DNA of 64,000 nucleotides. It comes from Phoronis australis. Taxonomy: Eukaryota; Phoronida; Phoronidae. Of this stretch, positions 1 to 12,000 are shown one piece after another. Made by a program: the position numbers and the translations under genes. The stretch lies in contig NMRA01000076.1 in the NCBI GenBank assembly GCA_002633005.1, positions 442,800 to 506,799 of the forward strand, written 5' to 3'. Position 1 is the first letter of the stretch, and each line of letters begins with the position of its first letter. The notes under the pieces were generated by a model that searched no databases, was not told the DNA's origin, and saw only the letters and a program-made list of their open reading frames with translations.

Positions 1-579
1 AAAAACGTTACTTTTCTATTTCTCTAACGCTCTTGACAATGTCATAAGTAAGTTTTTGCTATACCTAGTTTACATCATTTTACACAGTTCAAACCATGTT
101 GTGATTGAAGTAGAATTCTTTCCTATTTATCTTTTTAGACGCAAGCAAAAATAAAACTTAACAAGTCATACATAGGTTGTGCTTAGAAAGTCGCAAATTA
201 CAATAAACAATGAAGGGTTGGATATGTACCATACATTGGCTGGAGCAAAAAAATTGTCAACTTGCATTTTTGTCGCCAGTTGCGTTATGACATATCGAGG
301 TTGAATTTAGCACAAAAGGGAAAACTTTCCTCGATTTTTTCAGTTTTGACCGTAAAAATTGACACAAGAAGCACAAATGCTTGAACTGCTTCTTTTAACC
401 CTGTAAACAGTCTTCAACATCATTGTTTTGATTCAAGTTTCAAAAGTTAGAGGCAAAAATAAGCTTGTGAGATCAAAACTTACTTCTCACCCAGCATATG
501 TGTTTAGCTCTCATGAACCTACCTGAAATTAGGTGTATCAATACTTTTATTCACTGTCAGTAATCAATACTGTGTTTAC

Positions 580-642
580 CTGTTCCGATAATTCTGATAA
601 ACCTTCGCTGTTGTTCAAGGTAGGAGCTTCTTTAGTCATCAG
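580..642 (-). CDS. HOOK: Second copy of HOOK exon 6
   Basis: 63 bp encoding the same 21 residues as 7749-7811, with a GTAAAC donor and TTTGCAG acceptor. It lies inside the duplicated block at the window's left edge, so the duplication may continue leftward with further HOOK exons. Confidence 0.78.
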
Positions 643-1415
643 CTGCAAAATATAAAACAAGTATACAGTGACAAGAGGGAAAGATTTTTATCAGTTTGAG
701 GGCAACCAAGAAAATGTCGAAGATAGGGGAATTTTTGGCAAAAAGTGTGAGTGTAAGGAAAGAAACGCAAAGCACAGTTCGCAAGAAAGAATCAAGGTCC
801 TCTGGTGGCATCCTCTGGTGGTAACAATCTAAAGCAGCGCTATCCGCGGGAAAAGTGTTTTTCTGAGATCAGGCTCAACGTGGAATTAAACTCACAACTC
901 CAGCAGTTGTAGTCCAATGCTTTGCTGGCCTTGCTAAACCCTAATCAACGATCACAGAGCACTTTAAGCGTATTTCACAGGTAGTCACAAGCTTTGATTT
1001 TAGCGAATGACTGGCACAACAGCAAAAACTGGAGATTTGTAATAAACCACAAAAATGCAGCAATTTTGTTGTTTTATAGCTCTGGTCAAAACTAATAACT
1101 TCAAGAAGTCTATCCCATCCAACAATAATCCAAAATTGACTTTTGCGACCAAAAAGCAATTATGTCCCTTTAACGTAAAGTCATAAATTGCCTTTGCCTT
1201 TGCAACAAAAATTGATAACACGCACATGTAATTTTGTGAAACGTCTTACTGACCAATGAATCATGAGTTATCTAAAATTAGTGTTTTAATTACAGACTTT
1301 TTGTAAAAGACGAAATAAGGTATATTTTGTCCCACTTCTGTTGACACCAAGGCGCAAACCAGTTACGACAAAGCAGGAGATAAAAGACATCCCACAATTC
1401 CATGTTTTTCCCTAC

Positions 1416-1616
1416 CTCCTGTATGGCTGCCATGACAGAGTGCTGCACCGACTCTTCCAGTGCCATGATTCGCTGGATATACTCCTGCTTGTCCTCACAG
1501 TTGACTGCACAGCCCAGGATCAGCTGCAACAGACGACCCAACTCCGCTGTATCCACCACCTCTCCAATGGCCGCCACGTTGGGCATCTGGAAATCCAGGA
1601 TCTGTTGACCAAGCTC
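1416..1616 (-). CDS. HOOK: Second copy of HOOK exon 5
   Basis: 201 bp with intact splice sites, almost identical to 8523-8723. The one amino-acid change I see is AIGEV for AIGEM. It sits downstream of exon 13 in transcript orientation, where it cannot belong to a colinear HOOK transcript. It is part of the 1-1824 block that repeats 7342-8931. Confidence 0.8.
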
Positions 1617-1824
1617 CTACAACAAAACCCAGATATTGCTACTCTGACATATCCTAGCGACAGAATCACCACAATTCTTAAGTACAGTAGTTTTGAAAAA
1701 ATTTGACAGACTTTTAGAACTGTCTAGCTCCATCAAGTTATGGCACGAAAAGAAAGAAATCATGAAAAAATTAACTATCAGTTGAATATCATTCACCAAT
1801 ATTTTGTCAACTTTTGACTAGCAG

Positions 1825-3022
1825 TAGCGAGGACAACATACGTCACCAAATCGCTTCGCGTATCTGTCACCGTGTAAAATTTGCACATTACAATCGGCAA
1901 AAAATCACTCAAAAATGCAATAAATGTGAATAAAAATTAATTCAAAGTATGAAATAATACGTTATTTTACTTAAATGTTAGTCTTTTTTCGTCGCAAAAT
2001 CCGTTTAATATTACTTTGCACGAGTTTTTTGCAGCAACGTGACCGACATTTCAAAGCAAAATGGTCGCCGGTAAAAACAACTGGTATTTGATTATCAACT
2101 CAGGAGAAGACTAAACTCTCAAATTTTGGTGTGAAACTTCGTGAACTTGTAGAGGAAACCCTTGCGCACGTTATTACGTAAGTATTTTTCACTTTCGTCG
2201 TCTTAAAAGTTGAAAAAGTTGCCAGTTCCCGCGACCTTCAACTTTGACCTGAATTAATTGGTACATTTCCTAATTTGCGCACATAATGAATCGTATTGCG
2301 CACTAAAGGGTTCATCAATGAACTATTTCAAACACTTGTTGCAAACGGGNCATGGATAGCTCAATCTTCACTCGCATACTTTTTTAAAAGATTACAACTT
2401 GCTTTTACTCAAGAGCTTTGTAAACATGTGTAAACTCCCCAATTCAGATTTAGCCACAGCTTCTCAGACATGCTGAAATGCGCACAATTTTAGCCATAAC
2501 CTCCACTTTTTGTCAACAGGTGTCTCCAGCTTTGTCAATCGGAGCATGGCTTTTCAGAAAAGATATGCAGACAAGCCAACACCAAATGCACAAACTCATA
2601 ACTCAGTCAACATTGCACCAAACACTATCTCAAATTAATACATCAGTTGAACAACAGCTGTAAAGGTGGACGCTCATTACAGTCTAGTGAGATAGTGAAA
2701 GTAGCTCGCGAACAGCCAAAACAATAAAGATTTCATCTACTCGAACTAAGACACACAATTTTATGATTCAAGTCGACAAATTTAAGACAGCTTCAAAGAA
2801 AATAGGCTTAAGTTTTGACCAGTCTTGGGAGAAGTCAAGCCTAACACTGATATGATTTTAATTCAAGCAAATGTGTAGGTGTTCTAAAACATCGCAATTT
2901 CTAGGTTTTACGTTTTTGTGTAAAAGTGTGTGTCTTAAGTTAGTTACTTATTAAGTAGACCCATCACCAACTAATGGCTACAACCCAAAATCCACTCAGA
3001 GATGTACACGTATGCAAATTAC
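1825..3022. other. Non-coding stretch, no exon recognised
   Basis: AT-rich sequence with one N at 2350. No HOOK C-terminal exon is visible on the minus strand. A CpG-rich segment with a short ATG frame near 2060-2190 ends in a GTAAGT, but I cannot assign it. Confidence 0.4.
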
Positions 3023-3092
3023 CCTGTTGAAACTGTGTCAATCTTAATTCCTCGTTAGTTTCCCGCAGAGAGTCTCTCTCGGCAACAATCCT
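3023..3092 (-). CDS. HOOK: HOOK exon 13, last one visible
   Basis: 70 bp, [20 protein letters not shown] then FQQ plus one base. It matches LRTERDSLKETIEELRCVQAQ of HOOK3. Donor is GTAATT. The next family block (the LQHENKML region) is not found below 3023. Confidence 0.88.
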
Positions 3093-6000
3093 CTGCAAAA
3101 GCAAATTTAAGTACAAATCAGAAAAGTAAGAAAAAACTTTTAACACAGGCAGTATCCAAAAAACTGTTGAGTCGAAATCCGCCTACTAGTTTCTTCGAAG
3201 TTATGTCAACAGTTGTGAAACAAGCAAAAGATACTAATTTGAAGTCAGCTGAAATTTTGCTCTGAAATTCCATGATATTCACTGAGAAGGTAGCTGTTAA
3301 TTTCTTTTAAAATACAGAAAACACAGGTGATGTTGAATGCATCTCATTCCTGTGTTCCACAGTATAACACTCCACTTTTTAACCAATAACATTACATCTT
3401 TCTCCCTCTGTATAGCCTGCATCTTCTCCTGCAGTCTCTTGATCTCGAACTCCGACTTGTCCGCCCTCTTGGTCTCCTCTGTCACCTTGCCCTGTAATTC
3501 CTGTAACTGTCTCTTGTACATCTCTATCTGAGACTTGAGGCTGTTGGCCCGGCGCAGCTCCTGCAATAGGCCAGACAATGATACCTCATGAACAAAACGA
3601 TGAAACGCAAGACAAATGTCAATGCATAACAGCAACATACGCCTTGTCAATAGATGGCGATAGGGTACCAAGTGGACAGCATTCTGCATTCTTGTATGGA
3701 TTTAATGCAGAGGGATATTTTGCAGTGCTTTTTACAAATTCTTTGCGACAATTATGCCACTTGCAAGGCTAATTCTTCGTACTATTATTGAATTGTTTTA
3801 TACTTGTGCTGTGACAAAAAAATGCCATCAAACTGCCAATGCCATGAGGTAGAACAGTCAATTCACACAGAAATAAACTTTAATTGTCAACCCGGCCTGT
3901 TTCGAACACCAGAATCACTAAGCGGATCAACCTCAGGACCCTTTGGTGCTCTGACAACATTGCATATACAGTAAAAGTCATAAGTATTTGAACAAAATGA
4001 TCCGGAATTCCCCCGTCATGACGACTGGGTGGAAGCCAAATTCATAACCACAGTCTTCTCTCATGACTCAATGAGAATGAAGGGGAATTACCTGGAAAGT
4101 TACTAAGGTGACTAAGCCATTCTGTAATTAGAATTGTGGAACCCTATCAAATATTGTAGGTAATTTTTCCCCTTAACGGAATTAGCCGTTACTACAAGAA
4201 AACGATACTTTGTCCGATTACTTTTGTCTTGTACTGTAGAATGTTCATTATTCACAAGCTGAGCTCCCAACTGTTTGCCCCAATACAGGTGTTCGTAATA
4301 GTAGCCAGGGGCGGATCCAGGATTTTTAGTTACGGGGTGCCAGGGCAGAGTATTAGCCAGGAATTTGCCCGTCAGATATTCGCACCCCCGAACTCCCAAA
4401 TGGAATGTGGGAGAATTTAAGGGAAGGGGGGTATGGCCTCCTTGGCCTCCCTCTAAATCTGCCACTGGTAGCATAAAAACTAATGCTTTAACTAATTTCA
4501 AACTCTATAGAAAATCTACCATCAGACACTACTCCCAAAGACTTCTGTCATTCAAAACATGTCAGAAGACCTTGAAAAACAAAAAAGAGCAATTTCAGCA
4601 ACTATATTTGTCTGATATAGAGACATTTTACCATACTTGCTAATGGTTAGAACGATCTGCGTGTTGATGGATAACCTTTCCTATAACTATATGAAAAGTT
4701 TTGAGACGTGTGTTCTGTGGATGAGTCACGAGGTTTGTAATTTGCGTTTTAGGCAATACATGTCAGTAAGACAGATAAGTCCCTTAAAGTACATTCAACT
4801 TCAATGCCCAGTCGAACACAAAGTACATCCACCTCATATATAACCATCCTTTACCTCTTCCAGTTCGACGGATGCCTGCATGTAGTTTGTATTTTTGTCT
4901 TCAAGTAGTTTCACCTGCCGCCTCAAGTCACTCAACTCATCTGTAAGTAAAGTGTGCAAATTATAATGTGCAAATACACCAAAGTGTAAATATTTGTCAA
5001 TCAACTCCAGCACACATGTTTCCCCCCTCACAAACCACATGCTTGTTCTCACATGGATAGATCTATTCTCGTGTAGAATTACTTGTGGGAAATAAGTGTT
5101 CATAAAGAGATTAGTGGTACGGGACGAAAGAAAACGCAGATTACTAGAAAACAATTATGCAAAACAGTGTTAGCTAGAACACCCACGTAATTCAAATGGG
5201 ACAGGCTAATTGAACTCTACTTCAAGAAGTGCATTGTGATCTTTCTGCAATACATTGCGTACAGAACCATGAAAAAAGTCAGGTATAGGTTCAAAATTCA
5301 CAGGTGAATAACTACGTGATATACATTACTTGGAAGGAACACACATATTAAGTCAAAATTGTCACTTTATAAAGATTTCGCTATTCAGTTTTATTACATG
5401 TATTCATCCCACAATTAACAGAGAATAAGAATAACAGCTTTCTATAACCCGTGTGTAATGATTAGATTTCCAGATAAACTGGTGCAATTTTATTCAATCC
5501 CATTGAAATTAGCAATTTTGCAACAATCAGACAACCTCTCAAATAATGACAAACCCCACCTACTTACCTAACTTTTTCTTGTATGCCTCTATTGTCGCCT
5601 CATACTTGGCCACCTTGTCAGATGAGTCACGCAGGACATCTACCTCATCCTTTAGTTGCCTGGCTTCCTGAGCTAGGCTGGTCAACTCATCGTTCTGAAA
5701 TCAGACGCCAAACAGTCTGGATATTTATCTGAGTCTAAAGCTACTGATAACCTGGCGCCCCTTATGAACGATTACTTACAACACCCTCCACTACAAAACT
5801 GGTCTCAACTTGTTCGTTACTGAGATGAGAAGTGGTTTTGGGGCTCGCAGAGAACTGGTAGTTTATTACTATTCAAGACCACGCTCAGCTCATCAACTGG
5901 CCCGGAATAACAAGGCAACTACTAGAACCCATTCTCAAGCAATAACAAACATCCAATTCTCCTCAAACACAAAAACTTCTCATCTGAGTAAGGAACACAT

Positions 6001-9000
6001 TGATACCAATTCCACAACAGAAAGACATAAAGCTATCCAATACATATCACCAAGTCATGACCTATATTCGACTCTACTTCAAAGTCCGCCTCTTTATACC
6101 ACATTATACTTTTCACAACAAATCAATCAGAAGTTATAGAGTAGTGCAAGGAACAGACAACCACACACACAGCACCTTAGACCAAAATGTCGGCCAAAAT
6201 ATAAGGACATGACCTACTTTGGTTTGTAGGTCGAGAGCCTCTCTCTCGTGTTGCTCCGCCTTCATGCGGTAGTCGTCCCTCGCTGCCTCCAAGCGGAAAA
6301 TCTCATCTTTGAGTTTGTCGACCTGCTGCTGGGCTTGGTGGAGCCTCCGGCCGGCCGGTGTCCTGGGACAAGATAGCCAACATATCAGTGGAAGAGAACA
6401 ATAAGGTTTCCACTTTCTATCAGAGGTCACTCAGGGACATTGACACAGGATAACATAAGGAAGATGCCATTAGATAAGACCATGAGATTTACACTAACGT
6501 GCTAACAAAAGGAGTGTAATCATACCGGTACAACATATAGGCCCCGGGGTCTTATCTATGAGCTAGATTCTAAAAATCAACCAATTCCATGGAATGCTTT
6601 GAGTGAACTTACACATTTGCACTTCAATCTTGTCACGTGATTGGCTGAGCTTTGAGTCTGAGTAAGAGTCAAGTCTGGCTCAAAGCTTGAATTGACATGA
6701 CTAGCAAATACTAACATTTAACAGACACTGTTTTTTTCTTGAAAACATGTGAGAATATCTGATTCCAATAAAACTACACTTGCAGCAAGGACGGTTACTC
6801 AACAAGCAGCAACACTGACAGTTGACTTACTCAGGGTCATCGAACCCGTCTGCCTGGTGTAGCCTCTCCGACATTCTCTCGTTCTCACTGACGAGGGCAG
6901 ATTTTTCATCTATTAATTGAGCAACCTGCAATGCAACAAACACTGGCATTAGCAACCAGCTCAAACAGCACACAGGGCAAATTATGAGTCCGAGTTTTCT
7001 GTCGTTAATTGCCAAGTTCAAGATATTATTCAAGTACTTTCCAGAACAACAGAATGAGCAGAACTGTAATCTCATAAATAAAAAGCGGATTTTTGAGAGA
7101 AGGCGCGGGTTTATTATTGTCCACTGATGACCCCACCTGGAATTCAACTCACCTGGAGATCCAGTTCATGACACCTCTGTGAGAACACTTCTTTTTCCTC
7201 CATCACACTATTCAACTCATCCATGGCTCGTTTTAGCTACAACAAAGCAGACACAACGTCTATCTTACACGTTATAGTAAATGTGTAAATATCACAAGAT
7301 GAATGTTAATTCATATGTTACTCTGCATAGAAATAATTGTGAAAAACGTTATTTTTCTATTTCTCTAACGCTCTTGACAATGTCGTAAGTAAGTTTTTGC
7401 TATACCTAGTTTACATCATTTTACACAGTTCAAACCATGTTGTGATTGAAGTAGAATTCTTTCCTATTTATCTTTTTAGACACAAGCAAAAATAAAACTT
7501 AACAAGTCACACATAGGTTGTGCTTAAAAAGTCACCAATTACAATAAACAATGAAAGATTGGATATGCACCGCACATTGGCAGGAGCAAAAAATTTGTCA
7601 ACTTGCATTTTCAAAAGTTAGAGGCAAAAATAAGCATGTGAGATCAAAACTTACTTCTCACCCAGCATATGTGTTTAACTCTAGTGAACCTACCTAAAAT
7701 TGGGTGTATCAATACTTTTATTCACTGTCAGTAATCAATACTGCTTACCTGTTCCGATAATTCTGATAAACCTTCGCTGTTGTTCAAGGTAGGAGCTTCT
7801 TTAGTCATCAGCTGCAAAATATAAAACAAGTATACAGTGACAAGAGGGAAACATTTTTATCAGTTTGAGGGCAACCAAGAAAATGTCGAAGATAGGGAAA
7901 ATTTTTGGCAAAAAGTGTGAGTGTAAGGGAAGCGAGTTACAAGAAACGCAGAGCACAGTTCACTAGAGAGAATCGAGGTCCTCTGGTGGCATCCTCTGGT
8001 GGTAATAATCTAAAGCAGCGCTGTCCGCGGGAAAAGTGTTTTTCTGAGATCAGGCTCAATGTGGAATTAAACTCACAACTCCAGCAGTTGTAGTCCAATG
8101 CTTTGCTGGCAGAGACTAAACCCAAATCAATAATCACAGAGCACTTTAAGCGTATTTATCTGGTAGTCACAAGCTTTGATTTTAGCGAATGACTGGCACA
8201 ACAGCAAAAACTGGAGATTTGTAATAAATCACAAAAATGCAGCAATTCTGTTGTTTTACAGCTCTGGTCAAAACTAATAACTTCAAGAAGTCTATCCCAT
8301 CCAACAATATTCCAAAAATGACTTTTGTGACCAAAAATGACTTTTGTGACCAAAAACCAATTATGTCCCTTTGACGTAGTCATAAATTGCCTTTTGAAAA
8401 CAGACCTTTTGTAAGATGCGAAACAAGGTATATTTTGTCCCACTTCTGTTTATGCCAAGGCGCAAACCAGTTATGACAAAGCAGGAGATAAAGACATCCC
8501 ACAATTCCATGTTTTTCCCTACCTCCTGTATGGCCGCCATGACAGAGTGCTGCACTGACTCTTCCAGCGCCATGATTCGCTGGATATACTCCTGCTTGTC
8601 CTCACAGTTGACTGCACAGCCCAGAATCAGCTGCAACAGACGACCCAACTCCGCTGTATCCACCATCTCTCCAATGGCTGCCACGTTGGGCATCTGGAAA
8701 TCCAGGATCTGTTGACCAAGTTCCTACAACAAAACCCAGATATTGCTACTCTGACGTATCCTAGCAACAGAGTCACCACAATTCTTAAATACAGTAGTTT
8801 TGAAAAAATTTGACGGACTTTTTAAAAATGTCTAGCTCCATCAAGTTATGGCACAAAAAGAAATAAATCGTGAAAAATTAACTATCAATTGAATACCATG
8901 CACCGATATTTTGTCAACTTTTGACTAGCAGAGACTGCATGAACTTTTGGGAACTGTATGTTGTTAAATCCAAACTGACAAGATGAGAATAATCCGTTAC

Positions 9001-12000
9001 AGAGTTTTATACACCTGTCTATAGGAACTAAATTTAGCAAACTAGAGCAATCGTCAGCGTAGTTATTCAAAAATTCTTACCTCATTATAAAAGGCCAGGA
9101 TTCCATTGAGTATTTTCTTGAGATTGCTCACCTGCAAACACATGCACAGTAATAAAACCACAAATTGTAAAAGTACAGCAAACAATATAAACTACGGTAA
9201 GATGTGATAAATGTACGACAAAATAGGATGGACAAGCGATTTTTTTCATGAATGACAAGTGACACATAACGACACACGTCATCGTAATATGTTCAAACCT
9301 CAGCTACCATTACACAATAACTTCAGAAATTGTGGGCATTCCCAGCAACGTTAGAAACCTTTGAAAATGAGAATATTAACTTTAGCAAATATTTTTGTTG
9401 AAAATTGGTGAAGATCTTACAGTACAATTATTCGTAAATGTGCGTGTCAATGTACGGGAAGGNCACATTTTCTAAAATTTTTGAAAAATGTTGTTCTCCC
9501 TACTAGCAGAGACAGCATGAACTTTTGGGAACTGTATGTTGTTAAATCCAAACTGACAAGATGAGAATAATCCGTTACAGAGTTTTACACACCTGTCTAT
9601 TAGGAACTAAATTTAGCAAACTAGACCAATCGTCAGTGTAGTTATTCAAAAATGCTTACCTCATTATAAAAGGCCAGTATTCCATTGAGTATTTTCTTGA
9701 GATTGCTCACCTGCAAACACATGCACAGTAATAAAACCACAAATTGTAAAAGTACAGCAAACCATATAAACTACGGTAAAATGTGATAAATGTACGACAA
9801 AATAGGATGGACAAGCGATTTTTTTCATGAACGACAAGTGACACATAACAACACACGTCATCATAATTTGTTCAAACCTCAGCTACCATTACACAATAAC
9901 TTCAGAAATTGTGGGCATTCCCAGCAACGTTAGAAACCTTTGAAAATGAGAATATTAACTTTAGCAAATATTTTTGTTGAAAATTGGTGAAGATCTTACA
10001 GTACAATTATTCGTAAATGTGCGTGTCAATGTACGGGAAGGAAACCAGAGTCATTCAGAAAACATACAATCCTGGGATGGCTATTCTTCAAGTTCATTAT
10101 AACCATAAAATCAACTTTTCACAGCAAAGTCTGAAAATTTCCTGTCTATTAATCTTTTTACTGCATAGATGACAAGAACAACAGAGAATTTCCTGTTTAT
10201 CAACTTTTCATGACATAGATCACAATGAAATATGGGGAACTTCCATCACGTGGAATTTTGTAGAAACCATCTCTGACGACTGACAAAGACAATTGAAATC
10301 TGCTCCTTTCACTATTTCATGGACTGAGTCCTGATGTATACTTTTGATACAAAAGGAATTCCATAATTTCACACATCAATAAATTAAATTGTGCAAAGTA
10401 ATTGTGAAAATTTTCATTTTTCAATTTTTAAATTGCTGTTTACCTTCCTGCATATAATTGCAGCTTCACCAAACACCTTTGGACATCAACCTAATCACTT
10501 GCAAATAAAATTATCTGAACTATTACATTTCCGCACAGGTCGTGGTGACCTTGAATGAAAGTGACAGCATTACACTCCATCATTGTTCTACAATATTTGT
10601 TTACCAATCCTTACACACATGTCCCTCCATGTATTGGGCTTGAGCTGCTAACTGCCCCTTATCATGCTTGTTATCATGGGTTGATGTAAACTGTAGTCAA
10701 CTGAATGTAATCATATGGCTAAACACAGCTCAATACATAAGTATGTGAGACACACTTACATAAGTGGTGGATTAGAGGCTAATCTAGAAAAGTTAACTCC
10801 AAGGACAACTACACTGACCAGATAAAATTACTCAGCCGGAACTACACAAACTTTTATTTCTGAGATGTAGACTAGTGAGGTATATCACACAAGAAGTAAA
10901 AATGTTAAAAGAAAAACAGAAACAATAAGTTAGCTTTTCGTTAAAAAACCAGATAACAGGTTGATCCTTAAAATTACTGATATTTCAATGACACACTCCA
11001 ATTATATATGTATGACAATCAACTTAGGCTCAATTGTCAGACCATGAGCAATAAAAGTGACGCTGTTTCCTGCTGCTTGAAGCGCATCACGCAGTCAAAT
11101 ACTTTGTTCCCAGCATAGAACATCAGAACACATCAAATGATAATCAAGAAACCACATGCCAACAATGAATAACTTCTCGAACCAAGGCACAACAAGAACA
11201 TTATACAACGTCAAAACTCACTACGTTCAGACAAAAAATCTTCCCCAAGTTGCTCTACCAATTTTAGGAGACATAACATCGATGCACAGGGTAAAAGGTA
11301 TTAAGCAAAAAAAACCATGAAGTTGATGCTTTTAAGCATTTTCACTTACGAACATGAAAATGGTCAATAAAATTTCATTAGTTTCAAGAGCCACTCGTAA
11401 TGCCATTGGGTTAAAAACCATCCCAATGTTCATGCTGACTTTCATAAGTAAACCACATGATTAAGCAACAGTGCTGCTGGGTCAGAACCAATACACACTG
11501 CAGTGCTACTGGTGATACATAATGGCTTCCATACTGAAACCTATCATCAAGGGACAAGAGGATTTATCTCAACAGCTTTCTAATGAGTAGTAATTAGGTT
11601 GGACAATATGGAACCCAGATCAGGAGCTCAGATAAAGGGTACCACAATAAACCTCAGATCATGACACAGACTTGGGGTTGTGAAGGACAAGGAATCCAGA
11701 CGCACTAAATTTAAAATTGCTTGCTACCTAAATATGCACAACAAGAAAGATTAAGACAGTGAGAAATACTAAACTATCCATATTCAGATTATCAGAGATT
11801 TTATTTTGAGGATTTATATAAACATGGTCATGTTACTCATAACATTGTTTCGCTATGAATACACCTTTCTTTTTGATAAATTTTAATTAAAATATATGTT
11901 CAAGTGACCCAAATACACAGTCAAAAAATCAAAATCTGCAGGCTTTCTACTTTCAGAAAATATAGTACTTAAACTGAGTTGAAATTTATAACTTTGTACA

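Larger units (their letters stand above)
1..1824. repeat. Duplicate of 7342-8931 (HOOK exons 5-6 with introns)
   Basis: Starts with the same bases as 7342 and stays collinear to the shared GACTAGCAG at 1816-1824/8923-8931. Indels include about 170 bp present only here (about 267-437) and about 90 bp near 1210-1300. Divergence is of the size expected of alleles in a highly heterozygous animal, and an N at 2350 lies nearby. Confidence 0.85.
7342..8931. repeat. Duplicate partner of 1-1824
   Basis: Collinear partner of the block at the window start, in the position where exons 5 and 6 are expected between exons 4 and 7. This copy is therefore the one to use in a gene model. Confidence 0.85.
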
